Assembly: GCA_031258375.1 (NCBI GenBank)
Contig: JAIRMX010000037.1
Coordinates: forward strand, 1 to 5,760
Reading direction: 5' to 3'
DNA: 5,760 nucleotides
Origin: Elusimicrobiota bacterium
GTDB taxonomy: Bacteria; Elusimicrobiota; Elusimicrobia; Elusimicrobiales; Elusimicrobiaceae
Shown here: positions 1-5,528 of the stretch, piece by piece
How the letters are laid out: every line of letters starts with the position of its first letter
Numbering within the stretch: the first letter of the stretch is position 1
Position numbers and translations under genes: made by a program
The notes under the pieces: generated by a model
Databases searched by the model: none
Told to the model about the DNA's origin: nothing
What the model saw: the letters and a program-made list of their open reading frames with translations, nothing else

Positions 1-2
1 GG

Positions 3-104
3 AGGGAAAAGCAATTTAGGAAGATTTTTACAAGATATGACAAGCTGGACATAATTTTTATAAGTTTTGTGTATTTTGCCTTTAGTATGATTTTGTTGCG
101 CTAG
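3..104 (+). CDS. IS5-family transposase, C-terminal fragment (5'-truncated by window edge)
   Basis: This is the last 33 codons of a transposase, frame 3, ending in TAG. The peptide contains FRKIFTRYDKLD followed by a hydrophobic stretch ending in AFSMILLR. It matches the C-terminal signature of IS5-family DDE transposases, in which an F/Y-R-x-I-x-TRYDK block follows the catalytic glutamate helix and a short hydrophobic helix ends in W/L-L/R. The catalytic DDE residues lie upstream, outside the window, so it cannot be judged whether the enzyme is intact. The stop sits 12 bases before the IS end, a normal spacing for this family. The gene runs opposite to the transposase fragment beside it, which shows that two separate elements are present. 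Confidence 0.72.
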   Translation, partial: REKQFRKIFTRYDKLDIIFISFVYFAFSMILLR

Positions 105-552
105 TGTCAACACCCCCTAGTAAGAGCACTATCCCTTTTTCTTTTCTTTGCTTAATCCTATTACAATATTTTACTTCCATTTTCTTCATTCGACGCGATA
201 AAGTAGTATAATCCGGCAGCTGCCAGTTAAGTCCCATTTGCAACAGTACGTTCCCAACAAAACCGCTGCTCTGACGCAGCGGCAGGCGAAATAGTTCCCT
301 TAAAGTTAATATAAGCTCTATTAAGCTCTCTCTATACACTTGCGGATGACCGACTTTATGTGTTCTGCGAGATTTGTGGAATGCTTTCTTAGCTGTTGCC
401 TCAGATATGTAAACAGAGATATTCCCGCGTGCTGCCAGAGCTTTGTTGTATTCTGACCAATTTATTATTGTTTTATTGGACTTAGGAGTGCTTCTTTTGC
501 TATTATTTTTTTGAGCAGTGTTTATTTTTTTTATCATACTAAAAGTATACAC
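82..552 (-). pseudogene. IS903-type (IS5 family) transposase, N-terminal fragment cut by IS insertion
   Basis: The product would be a DDE transposase moving the host IS by cut-and-paste. It opens with a Lys-rich stretch, then INWSEYNKALAARG. A VGHPQVY block is followed by ELILTLRELFRLPLRQSSGF and MGLNWQLPDYTTLSRRMKKM, the conserved N-terminal domain of IS903-group transposases (DUF4372/IS1182-like families lack this order). True transposase sequence ends at about 118-120, just before the first catalytic Asp is expected. The last residues (GGVDTSATKSY, 82-117) are read antisense through the end of the inserted element. All DDE residues are therefore missing here and the fragment should be inactive. 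The start may be GTG at 552 (AAGGTGA nearby) or ATG at 537. The protein is too short for its family, which supports the pseudogene call. Confidence 0.8.
104..116 (+). repeat. Putative right terminal inverted repeat of the IS5-family element
   Basis: GTGTCAACACCCC lies between the transposase stop and the CTAG junction. Read outward on minus it is GGGGTGTTGACAC, a G-rich terminus as expected for an IS5-family end. The partner repeat is not in the window, so the assignment rests on position only. Confidence 0.5.
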
Positions 553-592
553 TGCTCACCTTGTTTTTGTCTCTTAATTGTGCAACAAGACC
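117..592 (-). mobile_element. Left half of an IS903-type (IS5 family) element, interrupted by another IS
   Basis: On minus the element begins at 592 with GGTCTTGTTGCA, resembling the IS903-group terminus GGCTTTGTTGAA. A 40-55 base leader follows, then a transposase reading frame. Its sequence stops at the CTAG junction (117-120), where the other IS5-family element takes over. About half of the transposase (roughly 145 of the usual ~300 residues) is present here. The rest may lie on the far side of the inserted element, beyond the left edge. IS903-type elements duplicate 9 bp. The copy next to this end would be about 593-601 (TACGGAATA), but the other flank is not visible. Confidence 0.7.
573..592 (-). 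repeat. Left terminal inverted repeat of the IS903-type element
   Basis: Read on minus from 592 the sequence is GGTCTTGTTGCACAATTAAG. It resembles the known IS903 terminus GGCTTTGTTGAATAAATC in its first ten positions and in the AT-rich tail. It lies upstream of the transposase start, as expected for the left end, and it fixes the IS boundary 12 bases before the ATG of the next gene. Confidence 0.6.
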
Positions 593-604
593 TACGGAAT
601 AATT

Positions 605-1975
605 ATGGAGAGATTTTCTTTAAAAAATTTAAAAGCATTAAACGTTTGGATATTGATAAGCGTTTTATACGCCGCTTTCATATTCCTGTTTTCTTTTTTA
701 TATCCTATAGGCGGCGACGAGATTTTCCCGCCGAATTACTATCTGTCGTCCTATTTCTATTCTTATCTTACGGTAACGCCGCGCGTGGGGGGCTTGCTTG
801 CGCTGTTTATACTGTCTTTGGGCAGATGGTCTTTTTTAATTCTTAACCCGTTGGTTTTAACGGCGCAGGCATTTTTGATATTTAACGTTATTTTTAACAG
901 ACGGATGGATTTTAAAACGTTTAAAGATTTGCCGGCTTTTATCTTAATATTAATATTTTGCGTTTTTGCGGTCGCTCAGCCGGATCAAACTTTATTTTGG
1001 ATTTCCGGCGCGATAAATTACAGCTGGCTTATGACCGCTTTTTTATTTTTCCTGTTGATACTGCGCAAAACTTACGGCGGCGGCGAATTATTTAAAGACA
1101 GTTTTGCCGTGCGCGTTATTATGTTTTTCTTTGGCATATTTATAGGTATGACAAACGAAAATCTCGCGCCTATGGCCTTTGTTATATGCGCGCTTTTTGG
1201 TTCAATATTTTTCCTGCAAAAGCGTAAACTTCCGCAGTGGTTTTGGTGGTTTGCCGCCGGAACAGTAATAGGGCTTGCGCTTTTGTTCTCGGCGCCCGCT
1301 CATCATAATAAACTTAACTTGTCTATACGCTCGGGTTTTGTTTCGCTGTCTTTAAAAGTCAAATTATCCAATCATTTGGAATATTTGGATAATTTTATTA
1401 AATTTAATCTTTTTTTGCCGATTATTACTTTTTTATGTTTGTTTTTTACCGGTTATGATAACCCTAAAACGGCATGCAAAAATGAAGATTTCTTGCTCGC
1501 TTTATTTTTCTGGGCAACGGCTTTTGCGACGGCATTTGTATTATTTGCCGTGCCTTTGCCGCCGCAAAGAGCTTTTTACGCCTGTTCGGTATTTTCTATA
1601 CTCGCTTTTATATTCGCATTCAAATACGCGGGTGAAATTTATAAAATCAATTTTTATAAATATTTTATGACTGCGGCTTTGGCTGCGGTTATATTTATTA
1701 TTACGCCTTTTGCTTATCCTTATTTTAATCTATACGCGCAATCAGTAAAACGCGAGCGGCTTATAAAACAGGCCAAAATGAGCGGCGCGGCTTTCGTATA
1801 CGCGCCGGCTTATTACGTTTTGAAAGGACCGACGGACAATTTTACGATGAACTTTTTTGACGCGGCCATGACCGAGCGCACAATAAGCAGATACTATAGA
1901 CTTGAAATACGAAACAGCGGCAAGGTAAGCGACAGCGCAGTAGGATTGATAGGCAAAGTAAGCCCTATCATATAA
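605..1975 (+). CDS. Polytopic membrane protein, DUF6056-like (possible GT-C-type glycosyltransferase)
   Basis: This is a protein of 456 residues with about 11-12 predicted membrane helices (roughly 13-33, 61-97, 108-124, 136-153, 168-204, 211-229, 266-284, 297-317, 323-340, 352-372) and a soluble tail of about 80 residues. Features typical of DUF6056 proteins are an acidic first loop (GGDEIF, 36-41), TPRVGGLLALF (58-68), the WISGAINYSW block (132-141), GMTNENLAP (181-189) and the loop after FSAPAHHN (228-235). Such proteins resemble GT-C transferases, which use lipid-linked sugars on the outer face of the membrane. Here that activity is inference. The ATG at 605 is preferred, with a weak GGA six bases upstream. 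A TTG at 578 would lie inside the IS end. The IS has probably removed the native promoter. The gene converges on gtrB/gtrA-like genes. Confidence 0.72.
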   Translation: MERFSLKNLKALNVWILISVLYAAFIFLFSFLYPIGGDEIFPPNYYLSSYFYSYLTVTPRVGGLLALFILSLGRWSFLILNPLVLTAQAFLIFNVIFNRRMDFKTFKDLPAFILILIFCVFAVAQPDQTLFWISGAINYSWLMTAFLFFLLILRKTYGGGELFKDSFAVRVIMFFFGIFIGMTNENLAPMAFVICALFGSIFFLQKRKLPQWFWWFAAGTVIGLALLFSAPAHHNKLNLSIRSGFVSLSLKVKLSNHLEYLDNFIKFNLFLPIITFLCLFFTGYDNPKTACKNEDFLLALFFWATAFATAFVLFAVPLPPQRAFYACSVFSILAFIFAFKYAGEIYKINFYKYFMTAALAAVIFIITPFAYPYFNLYAQSVKRERLIKQAKMSGAAFVYAPAYYVLKGPTDNFTMNFFDAAMTERTISRYYRLEIRNSGKVSDSAVGLIGKVSPII

Positions 1976-1985
1976 ATAAATTTTT
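1947..1985 (+). terminator. Possible terminator hairpin at the end of the DUF6056-like gene
   Basis: TGATAGG (1947-1953) pairs perfectly with CCTATCA (1964-1970) around a 10-base loop. An AU-rich run with five T's at 1981-1985 follows. The hairpin overlaps the last codons of the gene and faces the convergent glycosyltransferase. The T-run starts 10 bases after the stem, which weakens the call. No T-tract follows on minus. Confidence 0.35.
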
Positions 1986-1999
1986 AAATTAAATCCGCT

Positions 2000-2941
2000 T
2001 CAAAAATTAATTCTTTCTTTTTCTATTACCAAAGGCCTGTTATGCACCTGCGTCAAAACCGCGCCCAGATATTCGCCGATAATGCCTATAAAAAATAATT
2101 GTACGGAAGAGAAAAAGAACAAAGATATCATTATGGGCGCAGTGCCCATCGGGAACCTGTTCCAAAACAGAATTTTCAAAATAAAATATATTACGGCCAG
2201 CAGCAAACTGACCGCGGACAGAGCAAATCCCCCCAGCGCGGCAAGGCGCAGCGGCACTTTGCTGTGATTTACAAAACCTATCATCGCATTGTCGTAAAGA
2301 GTGTAAAAATTATTTTTTGTTATTCCGCGCATACGGTTCGGCTGAGTGAAAGAAACAAAAGTTTTCTTATAGCCCAGTTCGCATACAAGCCCGCGAAGGT
2401 AAGGGTACGGTTCCTGCATTTTGCGCAGTTGATCTATAACTTTTTTATCGTAAAGCCCAAAACCCGTGCAATTTTCAATAAGCTCCGAACCCGAATCGTT
2501 TACCAAATCGAGCAGCCAATAATAAAATTTACGCGCTGAAAAAAATAATCCGCTTTCCCGGCTGTTTGTCTTTTTGCCCAGAACGATGTCAAATCCTTCT
2601 TCCCATTTCTTGATAAATCCGCCTATAAGGCGCGGCGGGTCCTGCAAATCCGACGCCATATAAATTACCGCGTCTCCAAAACTTTGCAGAATGCCGTAAT
2701 AAGGCGAGCGGATATGTCCGAAATTGCGCGTATTTGCAATTATTTTAAAATTTTTATCCTGCGCCGCGATTTCTTTAAGCTTTGTCAAAGTGCCGTCCGT
2801 GGAAGCGTTATCCACGACAATTTGCTCGTAATCGTATTTATCCGCCAGTTTTGACAGTTCGGCTTTGACTTGATTATAAAGTTCGCAAATATTATCTTCC
2901 TCGTTAAACGCGCTGGAAACGACGGTTATTTTCTTTTTCAT
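2000..2941 (-). CDS. Family 2 glycosyltransferase, GtrB / polyprenyl-phosphate sugar synthase type
   Basis: The likely role is transfer of a sugar from a nucleotide sugar to polyprenyl phosphate on the cytoplasmic face of the membrane, giving the donor for later glycan modification. The GT-A domain is at about 1-225: VVSSAFNEEDNI (7-18) at the N-terminus, the nucleotide-binding DNASTDGT (44-51) and the DLQDPP metal/catalytic motif (98-103). Two membrane helices follow (about 232-256 and 268-292). The end, GIIGEYLGAVLTQVHNRPLVI (287-307, read in two halves), is the usual GtrB/DPM1-like tail. At 313 residues the length is normal. The start overlaps the upstream GtrA gene by ATGA, and AAGGTGA sits seven bases before the ATG. 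The sugar cannot be told from sequence; glucose is common for Gtr systems. Confidence 0.9.
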   Translation of the reverse strand: MKKKITVVSSAFNEEDNICELYNQVKAELSKLADKYDYEQIVVDNASTDGTLTKLKEIAAQDKNFKIIANTRNFGHIRSPYYGILQSFGDAVIYMASDLQDPPRLIGGFIKKWEEGFDIVLGKKTNSRESGLFFSARKFYYWLLDLVNDSGSELIENCTGFGLYDKKVIDQLRKMQEPYPYLRGLVCELGYKKTFVSFTQPNRMRGITKNNFYTLYDNAMIGFVNHSKVPLRLAALGGFALSAVSLLLAVIYFILKILFWNRFPMGTAPIMISLFFFSSVQLFFIGIIGEYLGAVLTQVHNRPLVIEKERINF

Positions 2942-3339
2942 TTCTTCACCTTTCCAAATACGAATTCTTTATTAAGATAAAATGCCAAAAACGCGAGCGG
3001 CAAAATTAAAATAAGGCCGGCAACGTATAAATTGCCCAGTCCGCACAGAAGCGCAATTTTAAGCCCGGCGACATTGCACAAATATACAATGCCGTAAACG
3101 GCAAAAAAACGCGGCAGAAGGCCGTTATTTTTATTGTTAAAAACCAAAACGCCTGTGGTTTTAAAATTAAACAGCACACCCAAAACGGTGCTAAATAACG
3201 GAGCTAGAATTTCGCCAAAACCAAGCGCGACAAAAAAAACGAAACAAGCGTATCCAAAAGCCGTATTAAGCGCGCCGACAAATAAAAATTTTATAAATTT
3301 TACGTCTAAACGGGTTATATTTGCAACATAATTTATCAT
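2938..3339 (-). CDS. GtrA-family membrane protein (putative lipid-linked sugar flippase)
   Basis: This is a small hydrophobic protein of 133 residues with four predicted helices (about 15-38, 43-66, 78-99, 104-124), the normal size and layout of GtrA proteins. Family marks are FLFVGALNTAFGY near the first helix (18-30), FNFKTTGVLVF (57-67) at the end of the second, and FYLNKEFVF (120-128) at the C-terminus. GtrA proteins are thought to flip polyprenyl-phosphate sugars made by a GtrB-type enzyme, whose gene follows directly here. The gene overlaps both neighbours by four bases: its ATG shares bases with the rmuC stop, and its TGA with the next ATG. The ribosome site is weak (AAGACGA in the rmuC end), so translation probably depends on coupling to rmuC. 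Confidence 0.88.
   Translation of the reverse strand: MINYVANITRLDVKFIKFLFVGALNTAFGYACFVFFVALGFGEILAPLFSTVLGVLFNFKTTGVLVFNNKNNGLLPRFFAVYGIVYLCNVAGLKIALLCGLGNLYVAGLILILPLAFLAFYLNKEFVFGKVKK
2946..2952 (-). promoter_or_regulatory. Shine-Dalgarno of the GT2 gene, inside the GtrA gene end
   Basis: Minus-strand AAGGTGA (2952-2946) lies within the last codons of the GtrA-like gene, with AAGG ending seven bases before the ATG. It is the clearest ribosome site in the window. With the ATGA overlap it supports translational coupling and the start at 2941. Confidence 0.6.
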
Positions 3340-4544
3340 AAATTATCGTCTTGCGGCAGCATTGCGGCGGAGTCGTCGGTTTCGTTTTCAACGGATTTGC
3401 CGGTTTTTATGCCTAGTTTTTCAAGAGCGGCCGCGCGGCTTAAAATGCCGCCTTTCCCGCGCAATTTTATCATAGCGTCTTCATAAGTATTTTGACTGCT
3501 TTTCATAGCCGAGCCGAGTTTTTCCATTTCAGAGAGAAAAGCTATGACTTTTTTGTGCATTTCCTCGCCGTTTTTTACGATTTCGGACATGCTTTTATTC
3601 GTTTTATCTATGCGCCATAAGCCCTCTATAATATGAATTATCGGAAATAAAGACGAAGCCGTCGCTACGGCAACGCGTTTTTCCGCGGCAAAAGCCGCGA
3701 GGTTTTTATCATAATCCAGCGCGGCGATATACGCGTATTCAACCGGAATAAACATTATTGCAAAATCAAGCCCGTTTTCTTTAAGAAGTTTTTGATATTC
3801 TTTGCCGGATAGATTTTTTATGTGATTTCTCAGAGCTTCGATATGTTCCTTAATGTGCCGTTCTTTTTTGCTTTCTTCCATCTCGTTTATCCATTTTGAA
3901 TAATTTTCAAGCGACATTTTCGAATCCACTATGACGCGCCGCTTATCCGGCAGATTAATTATAAAATCCGGATAATTTTTGCCGCCGTCCGCGTCTTTTA
4001 AAAACTCCTGCTTTAGGTAATGAACGCCTTCTTTAAGCCCGCCGGCCTGCAAAACGTCTTCCAAAATTATCTCTCCGAGATTGCCCTGCGCTTTTTTACT
4101 CTGCAAAGCCTGAGTTAAATTCGAGGCTTCCTTTGCCAGATTTTGATTTAAAGTCTGCATATGGTTTAACTGCGTTTCAAGCCGCGCGTTTTTATCGATG
4201 GTTTCTTTTTCAAGATTTTTTATTTCGGTTTTAAATTTCTCTATATTTTCGGCAAGCGGGTTTAAAATTTCAAAATTCTTAACGCTTAACTCGACGGATT
4301 TTTCTTTAAGCATTTTAGAAGCCAGCTCTCCAAACTGCGCGGCCGCGCTATTACGCAGAGCGGAAAAATATTCTTCCTGCTTTGCCTGCATATCTTCGAG
4401 TTTTTTCTTTTCCGCTTCCAAAACGGCTTGTTTTACGCGAAGTTCGCCCAGTTCCTTATTGTCGGCAAAAAATCTGCGTCCGACAAAAATCCCAAGCATA
4501 AGTCCTGCAAGCGTTCCGGCCAAAACCGCAAAAATTAAATTCAT
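3336..4544 (-). CDS. rmuC: RmuC-family DNA recombination protein
   Basis: RmuC proteins are membrane-anchored, nuclease-like proteins that limit DNA inversions and rearrangements. The biochemical activity is still poorly defined. From the ATG at 4544 the protein has 402 residues: an N-terminal helix (1-22), a coiled coil (about 28-150), then the RmuC domain. That domain contains GNLGEIILEDVL (154-165), a PD-(D/E)xK-like core with PDF (192-194) and VIVDSK (204-209, D207 and K209), and IMFIPVEYAYIAALD (263-277). The charged C-terminal tail looks unstructured. Catalytic-type residues appear intact. A TTG at 4559 is in frame but adds only YYIY-type residues and overlaps a -10-like sequence, so 4544 is preferred. 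The stop overlaps the GtrA gene's ATG, which puts rmuC first in a three-gene operon. Confidence 0.93.
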   Translation of the reverse strand: MNLIFAVLAGTLAGLMLGIFVGRRFFADNKELGELRVKQAVLEAEKKKLEDMQAKQEEYFSALRNSAAAQFGELASKMLKEKSVELSVKNFEILNPLAENIEKFKTEIKNLEKETIDKNARLETQLNHMQTLNQNLAKEASNLTQALQSKKAQGNLGEIILEDVLQAGGLKEGVHYLKQEFLKDADGGKNYPDFIINLPDKRRVIVDSKMSLENYSKWINEMEESKKERHIKEHIEALRNHIKNLSGKEYQKLLKENGLDFAIMFIPVEYAYIAALDYDKNLAAFAAEKRVAVATASSLFPIIHIIEGLWRIDKTNKSMSEIVKNGEEMHKKVIAFLSEMEKLGSAMKSSQNTYEDAMIKLRGKGGILSRAAALEKLGIKTGKSVENETDDSAAMLPQDDNL

Positions 4545-4550
4545 ATAAAT

Positions 4551-4556
4551 ATAATA
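4551..4556 (-). promoter_or_regulatory. Possible -10 element for rmuC
   Basis: Minus-strand TATTAT (4556-4551) sits six bases before the rmuC ATG, and no Shine-Dalgarno precedes that ATG. If it is used, transcription would start at about the ATG and give a leaderless mRNA. No good -35 hexamer is seen at 16-18 bases, so the call is weak. Confidence 0.3.
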
Positions 4557-4587
4557 CAAAATTTTAAAAACCGCTTTCTGAAAATAG

Positions 4588-4612
4588 AAATTTGAGCAAT
4601 GCTGAAATTTGA
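4588..4612. promoter_or_regulatory. Candidate operator: 23-bp palindrome plus 9-bp direct repeat
   Basis: AAATTTGAGCA (4588-4598) and TGCTGAAATTT (4600-4610) are inverted copies around one central A. Ten of eleven pairs match; the exception is G4594/G4604. The same stretch holds GAAATTTGA twice (4587-4595 and 4604-4612), a 17-bp period. It lies between divergent genes, covers the putative -35 region of the plus-strand promoter and touches its -10. That is where a dimeric repressor would block transcription. The binding protein is unknown, and I do not recognise the site as a standard LexA or Fur box. Confidence 0.45.
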
Positions 4613-4618
4613 TATAAT
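4592..4618 (+). promoter_or_regulatory. Promoter with extended -10 for the small membrane protein / glycosylase pair
   Basis: TATAAT (4613-4618) is a perfect -10 hexamer and is preceded by TGA, giving the extended form TGATATAAT. A TTGAGC (4592-4597) could act as -35, but its 15-base spacer is short. Extended -10 promoters tolerate a poor -35. The expected start of transcription, about 4624-4626, is only a few bases before the ATG at 4628. Confidence 0.55.
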
Positions 4619-4627
4619 TTTTTGATA

Positions 4628-5011
4628 ATGGCGACTATTATTTATTTACTAAAAAGCATAGACAGTATTATCTACGCCTCGTCTATAGGCATGGGCATAA
4701 TATTCTGCTTCACAGGCAAAGGCGCGTTTAAAACTATACTTTTCATTCATTTGTTTTCATACTCGACTTTGATTTTACTCAGTTGGTTTTTATGCAGACA
4801 TTATTTTAACGCGCCCTTTGAAATAATAACGCTGACAGGAATGGGAACTTCTTTTGTGCTGATATGGCTTGTCGCCGTTTCAATTGTCAATGCGTTTTAT
4901 TTGCACGTAACGGACACTCCTTTTCCATGGAGTTTTGACGCGACAATATCTTTAATCTCTCTTGCTTTGACGGCAGAACAAATTTTAATCGCTTTTTTTG
5001 CTCGGATATAA
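4628..5011 (+). CDS. Small four-helix membrane protein of unknown function
   Basis: I do not recognise a family for this 127-residue protein. It has four predicted hydrophobic helices (about 10-29, 35-57, 66-91, 103-124). Only short loops separate them, among them GKGAFK (30-35) between the first two and DTPFPWSFD (96-104) before the last. No signal peptide, cysteine pair or catalytic motif stands out. The ATG at 4628 is chosen over an in-frame TTG at 4622 because a strong -10 ends at 4618 and the TTG would lie ahead of the predicted transcript start. No Shine-Dalgarno is seen, so the mRNA may be leaderless. A DNA glycosylase gene follows after nine bases on the same strand and is probably co-transcribed. 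Base use is like that of its neighbours. Confidence 0.7.
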   Translation: MATIIYLLKSIDSIIYASSIGMGIIFCFTGKGAFKTILFIHLFSYSTLILLSWFLCRHYFNAPFEIITLTGMGTSFVLIWLVAVSIVNAFYLHVTDTPFPWSFDATISLISLALTAEQILIAFFARI

Positions 5012-5020
5012 CAATTTATC

Positions 5021-5503
5021 ATGCCAAAAAGTTTTAAATATATTACAGACGCCAAAGCGAAAATCCTTATACTGGGCAGCATGCCGGGCGAAGCTTCGCT
5101 TAAAGCAAAAGAATATTACGCTTACAAACATAATAAATTTTGGGAAATAATTTTTGATGCTTTTGAAGAAGGCAGAGCGCCGCTCGACTATAAGGATAAA
5201 TTAAAAACGCTAAAAAAAAACAATATAGCCTTATGGGATACTTTGCAAAAATGCAAAAGAAAAGGCAGCCTTGACGGCAATATTGCGGGAGAAACTCCCA
5301 ATAATGTTCCGCTTTTGCTTAAAAAATATCCGCATATAAAAAAATTGCTTTTTAACGGGCAGGCGGCTTTTAAATACTTTGTAAAACATTTCGGCAAGCC
5401 GCAGAAAGATTATATAGTTCTGCCTTCAACCAGCCCGGCAAACGCCGGCGTAAACTTTAAAGAAAAACTCGCAAAATGGAAAGCCGCTTTAACCGATATC
5501 TAG
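5021..5503 (+). CDS. DNA-deoxyinosine (hypoxanthine) glycosylase, uracil-DNA glycosylase superfamily
   Basis: The predicted role is removal of deaminated bases (hypoxanthine from deaminated adenine, perhaps uracil) from DNA as the first step of base-excision repair. At 160 residues it has the usual size of the TIGR04274-like group. The first motif is ILGSMPGEAS (17-26), followed by YYAYKHNKFW (32-41) with an Asn (N38) at the position thought to be catalytic in this group. Then come IALWDTLQKCKRKGSLDG (69-86), NGQAAFKYF (112-120) and the second active-site motif LPSTSPAN (134-141). The start is preceded by no strong ribosome site. The gene lies nine bases after the small membrane protein gene and ends 21 bases before a convergent gene. 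An A9 run (5212-5220) in the coding region is a possible slippage site. Substrate preference is inferred from family only. Confidence 0.88.
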   Translation: MPKSFKYITDAKAKILILGSMPGEASLKAKEYYAYKHNKFWEIIFDAFEEGRAPLDYKDKLKTLKKNNIALWDTLQKCKRKGSLDGNIAGETPNNVPLLLKKYPHIKKLLFNGQAAFKYFVKHFGKPQKDYIVLPSTSPANAGVNFKEKLAKWKAALTDI

Positions 5504-5506
5504 TCC

Positions 5507-5528
5507 GTAGAATGAAAATAAATTCTAC
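5507..5528. terminator. Small hairpin between convergent genes
   Basis: GTAGAAT (5507-5513) and ATTCTAC (5522-5528) form a perfect 7-bp stem with an 8-base A-rich loop. The stem overlaps the stop codon of the minus-strand gene and lies just after the glycosylase stop. It may serve as a bidirectional transcript end, but neither strand has a T-tract after the stem. Confidence 0.35.

Larger units (their letters stand above)
1..116 (+). mobile_element. Right end of an IS5-family insertion sequence (left part outside window)
   Basis: The plus strand encodes the C-terminal tail of an IS5-family transposase up to a stop at 102-104. A short tail then ends in GTGTCAACACCCC, which I take as the right terminal inverted repeat (outward end GGGGTGTTGACAC). 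It is followed directly by CTAG (117-120), a target type known for part of the IS5 family. To the right of CTAG the sequence becomes a different transposase on the opposite strand, so the boundary is an insertion junction. The exact end could be 116 (4-bp CTAG target) or 117 (2-bp TA target). The left inverted repeat and the second copy of the target lie outside the window, so the duplication cannot be confirmed. Confidence 0.7.

Noticed and set aside
82..117. The peptide VDTSATKSY at the end of the IS903-type fragment looks like the first catalytic Asp motif (VDSTG-like).
   Set aside because: These codons lie antisense to the end of the inserted IS5-family element (stop and terminal repeat at 102-116). 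The likeness is chance and the frame stops at once.
578..604. TTG start at 578 giving a longer DUF6056-like protein.
   Set aside because: It would start inside the terminal repeat of the IS. The ATG at 605 lies just outside the IS and is followed directly by the expected N-terminus.
561..604. An outward promoter at the IS end (TTGTTT at 561 with AATAAT near 598).
   Set aside because: The spacing is far from 16-18 bases and no other hexamer pair fits, so I do not annotate it.
511..846. Plus-strand reading frame of 111 codons.
   Set aside because: It runs across the IS end and then in another frame of the DUF6056-like gene. It has no family features.
2099..2539. Plus-strand reading frame of 146 codons opposite the glycosyltransferase.
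   Set aside because: It is antisense to a well-supported gene and its basic, low-complexity product resembles no family.
4198..4548. Plus-strand reading frame of 116 codons, Ser/Phe-rich.
   Set aside because: It is antisense to the coiled-coil part of rmuC. Such Ser/Phe-rich products are typical of the reverse of Lys/Glu-rich helices.
5188..5397. Minus-strand reading frame of 69 codons.
   Set aside because: It is the shadow of the glycosylase gene on the opposite strand, with no ribosome site or family match.
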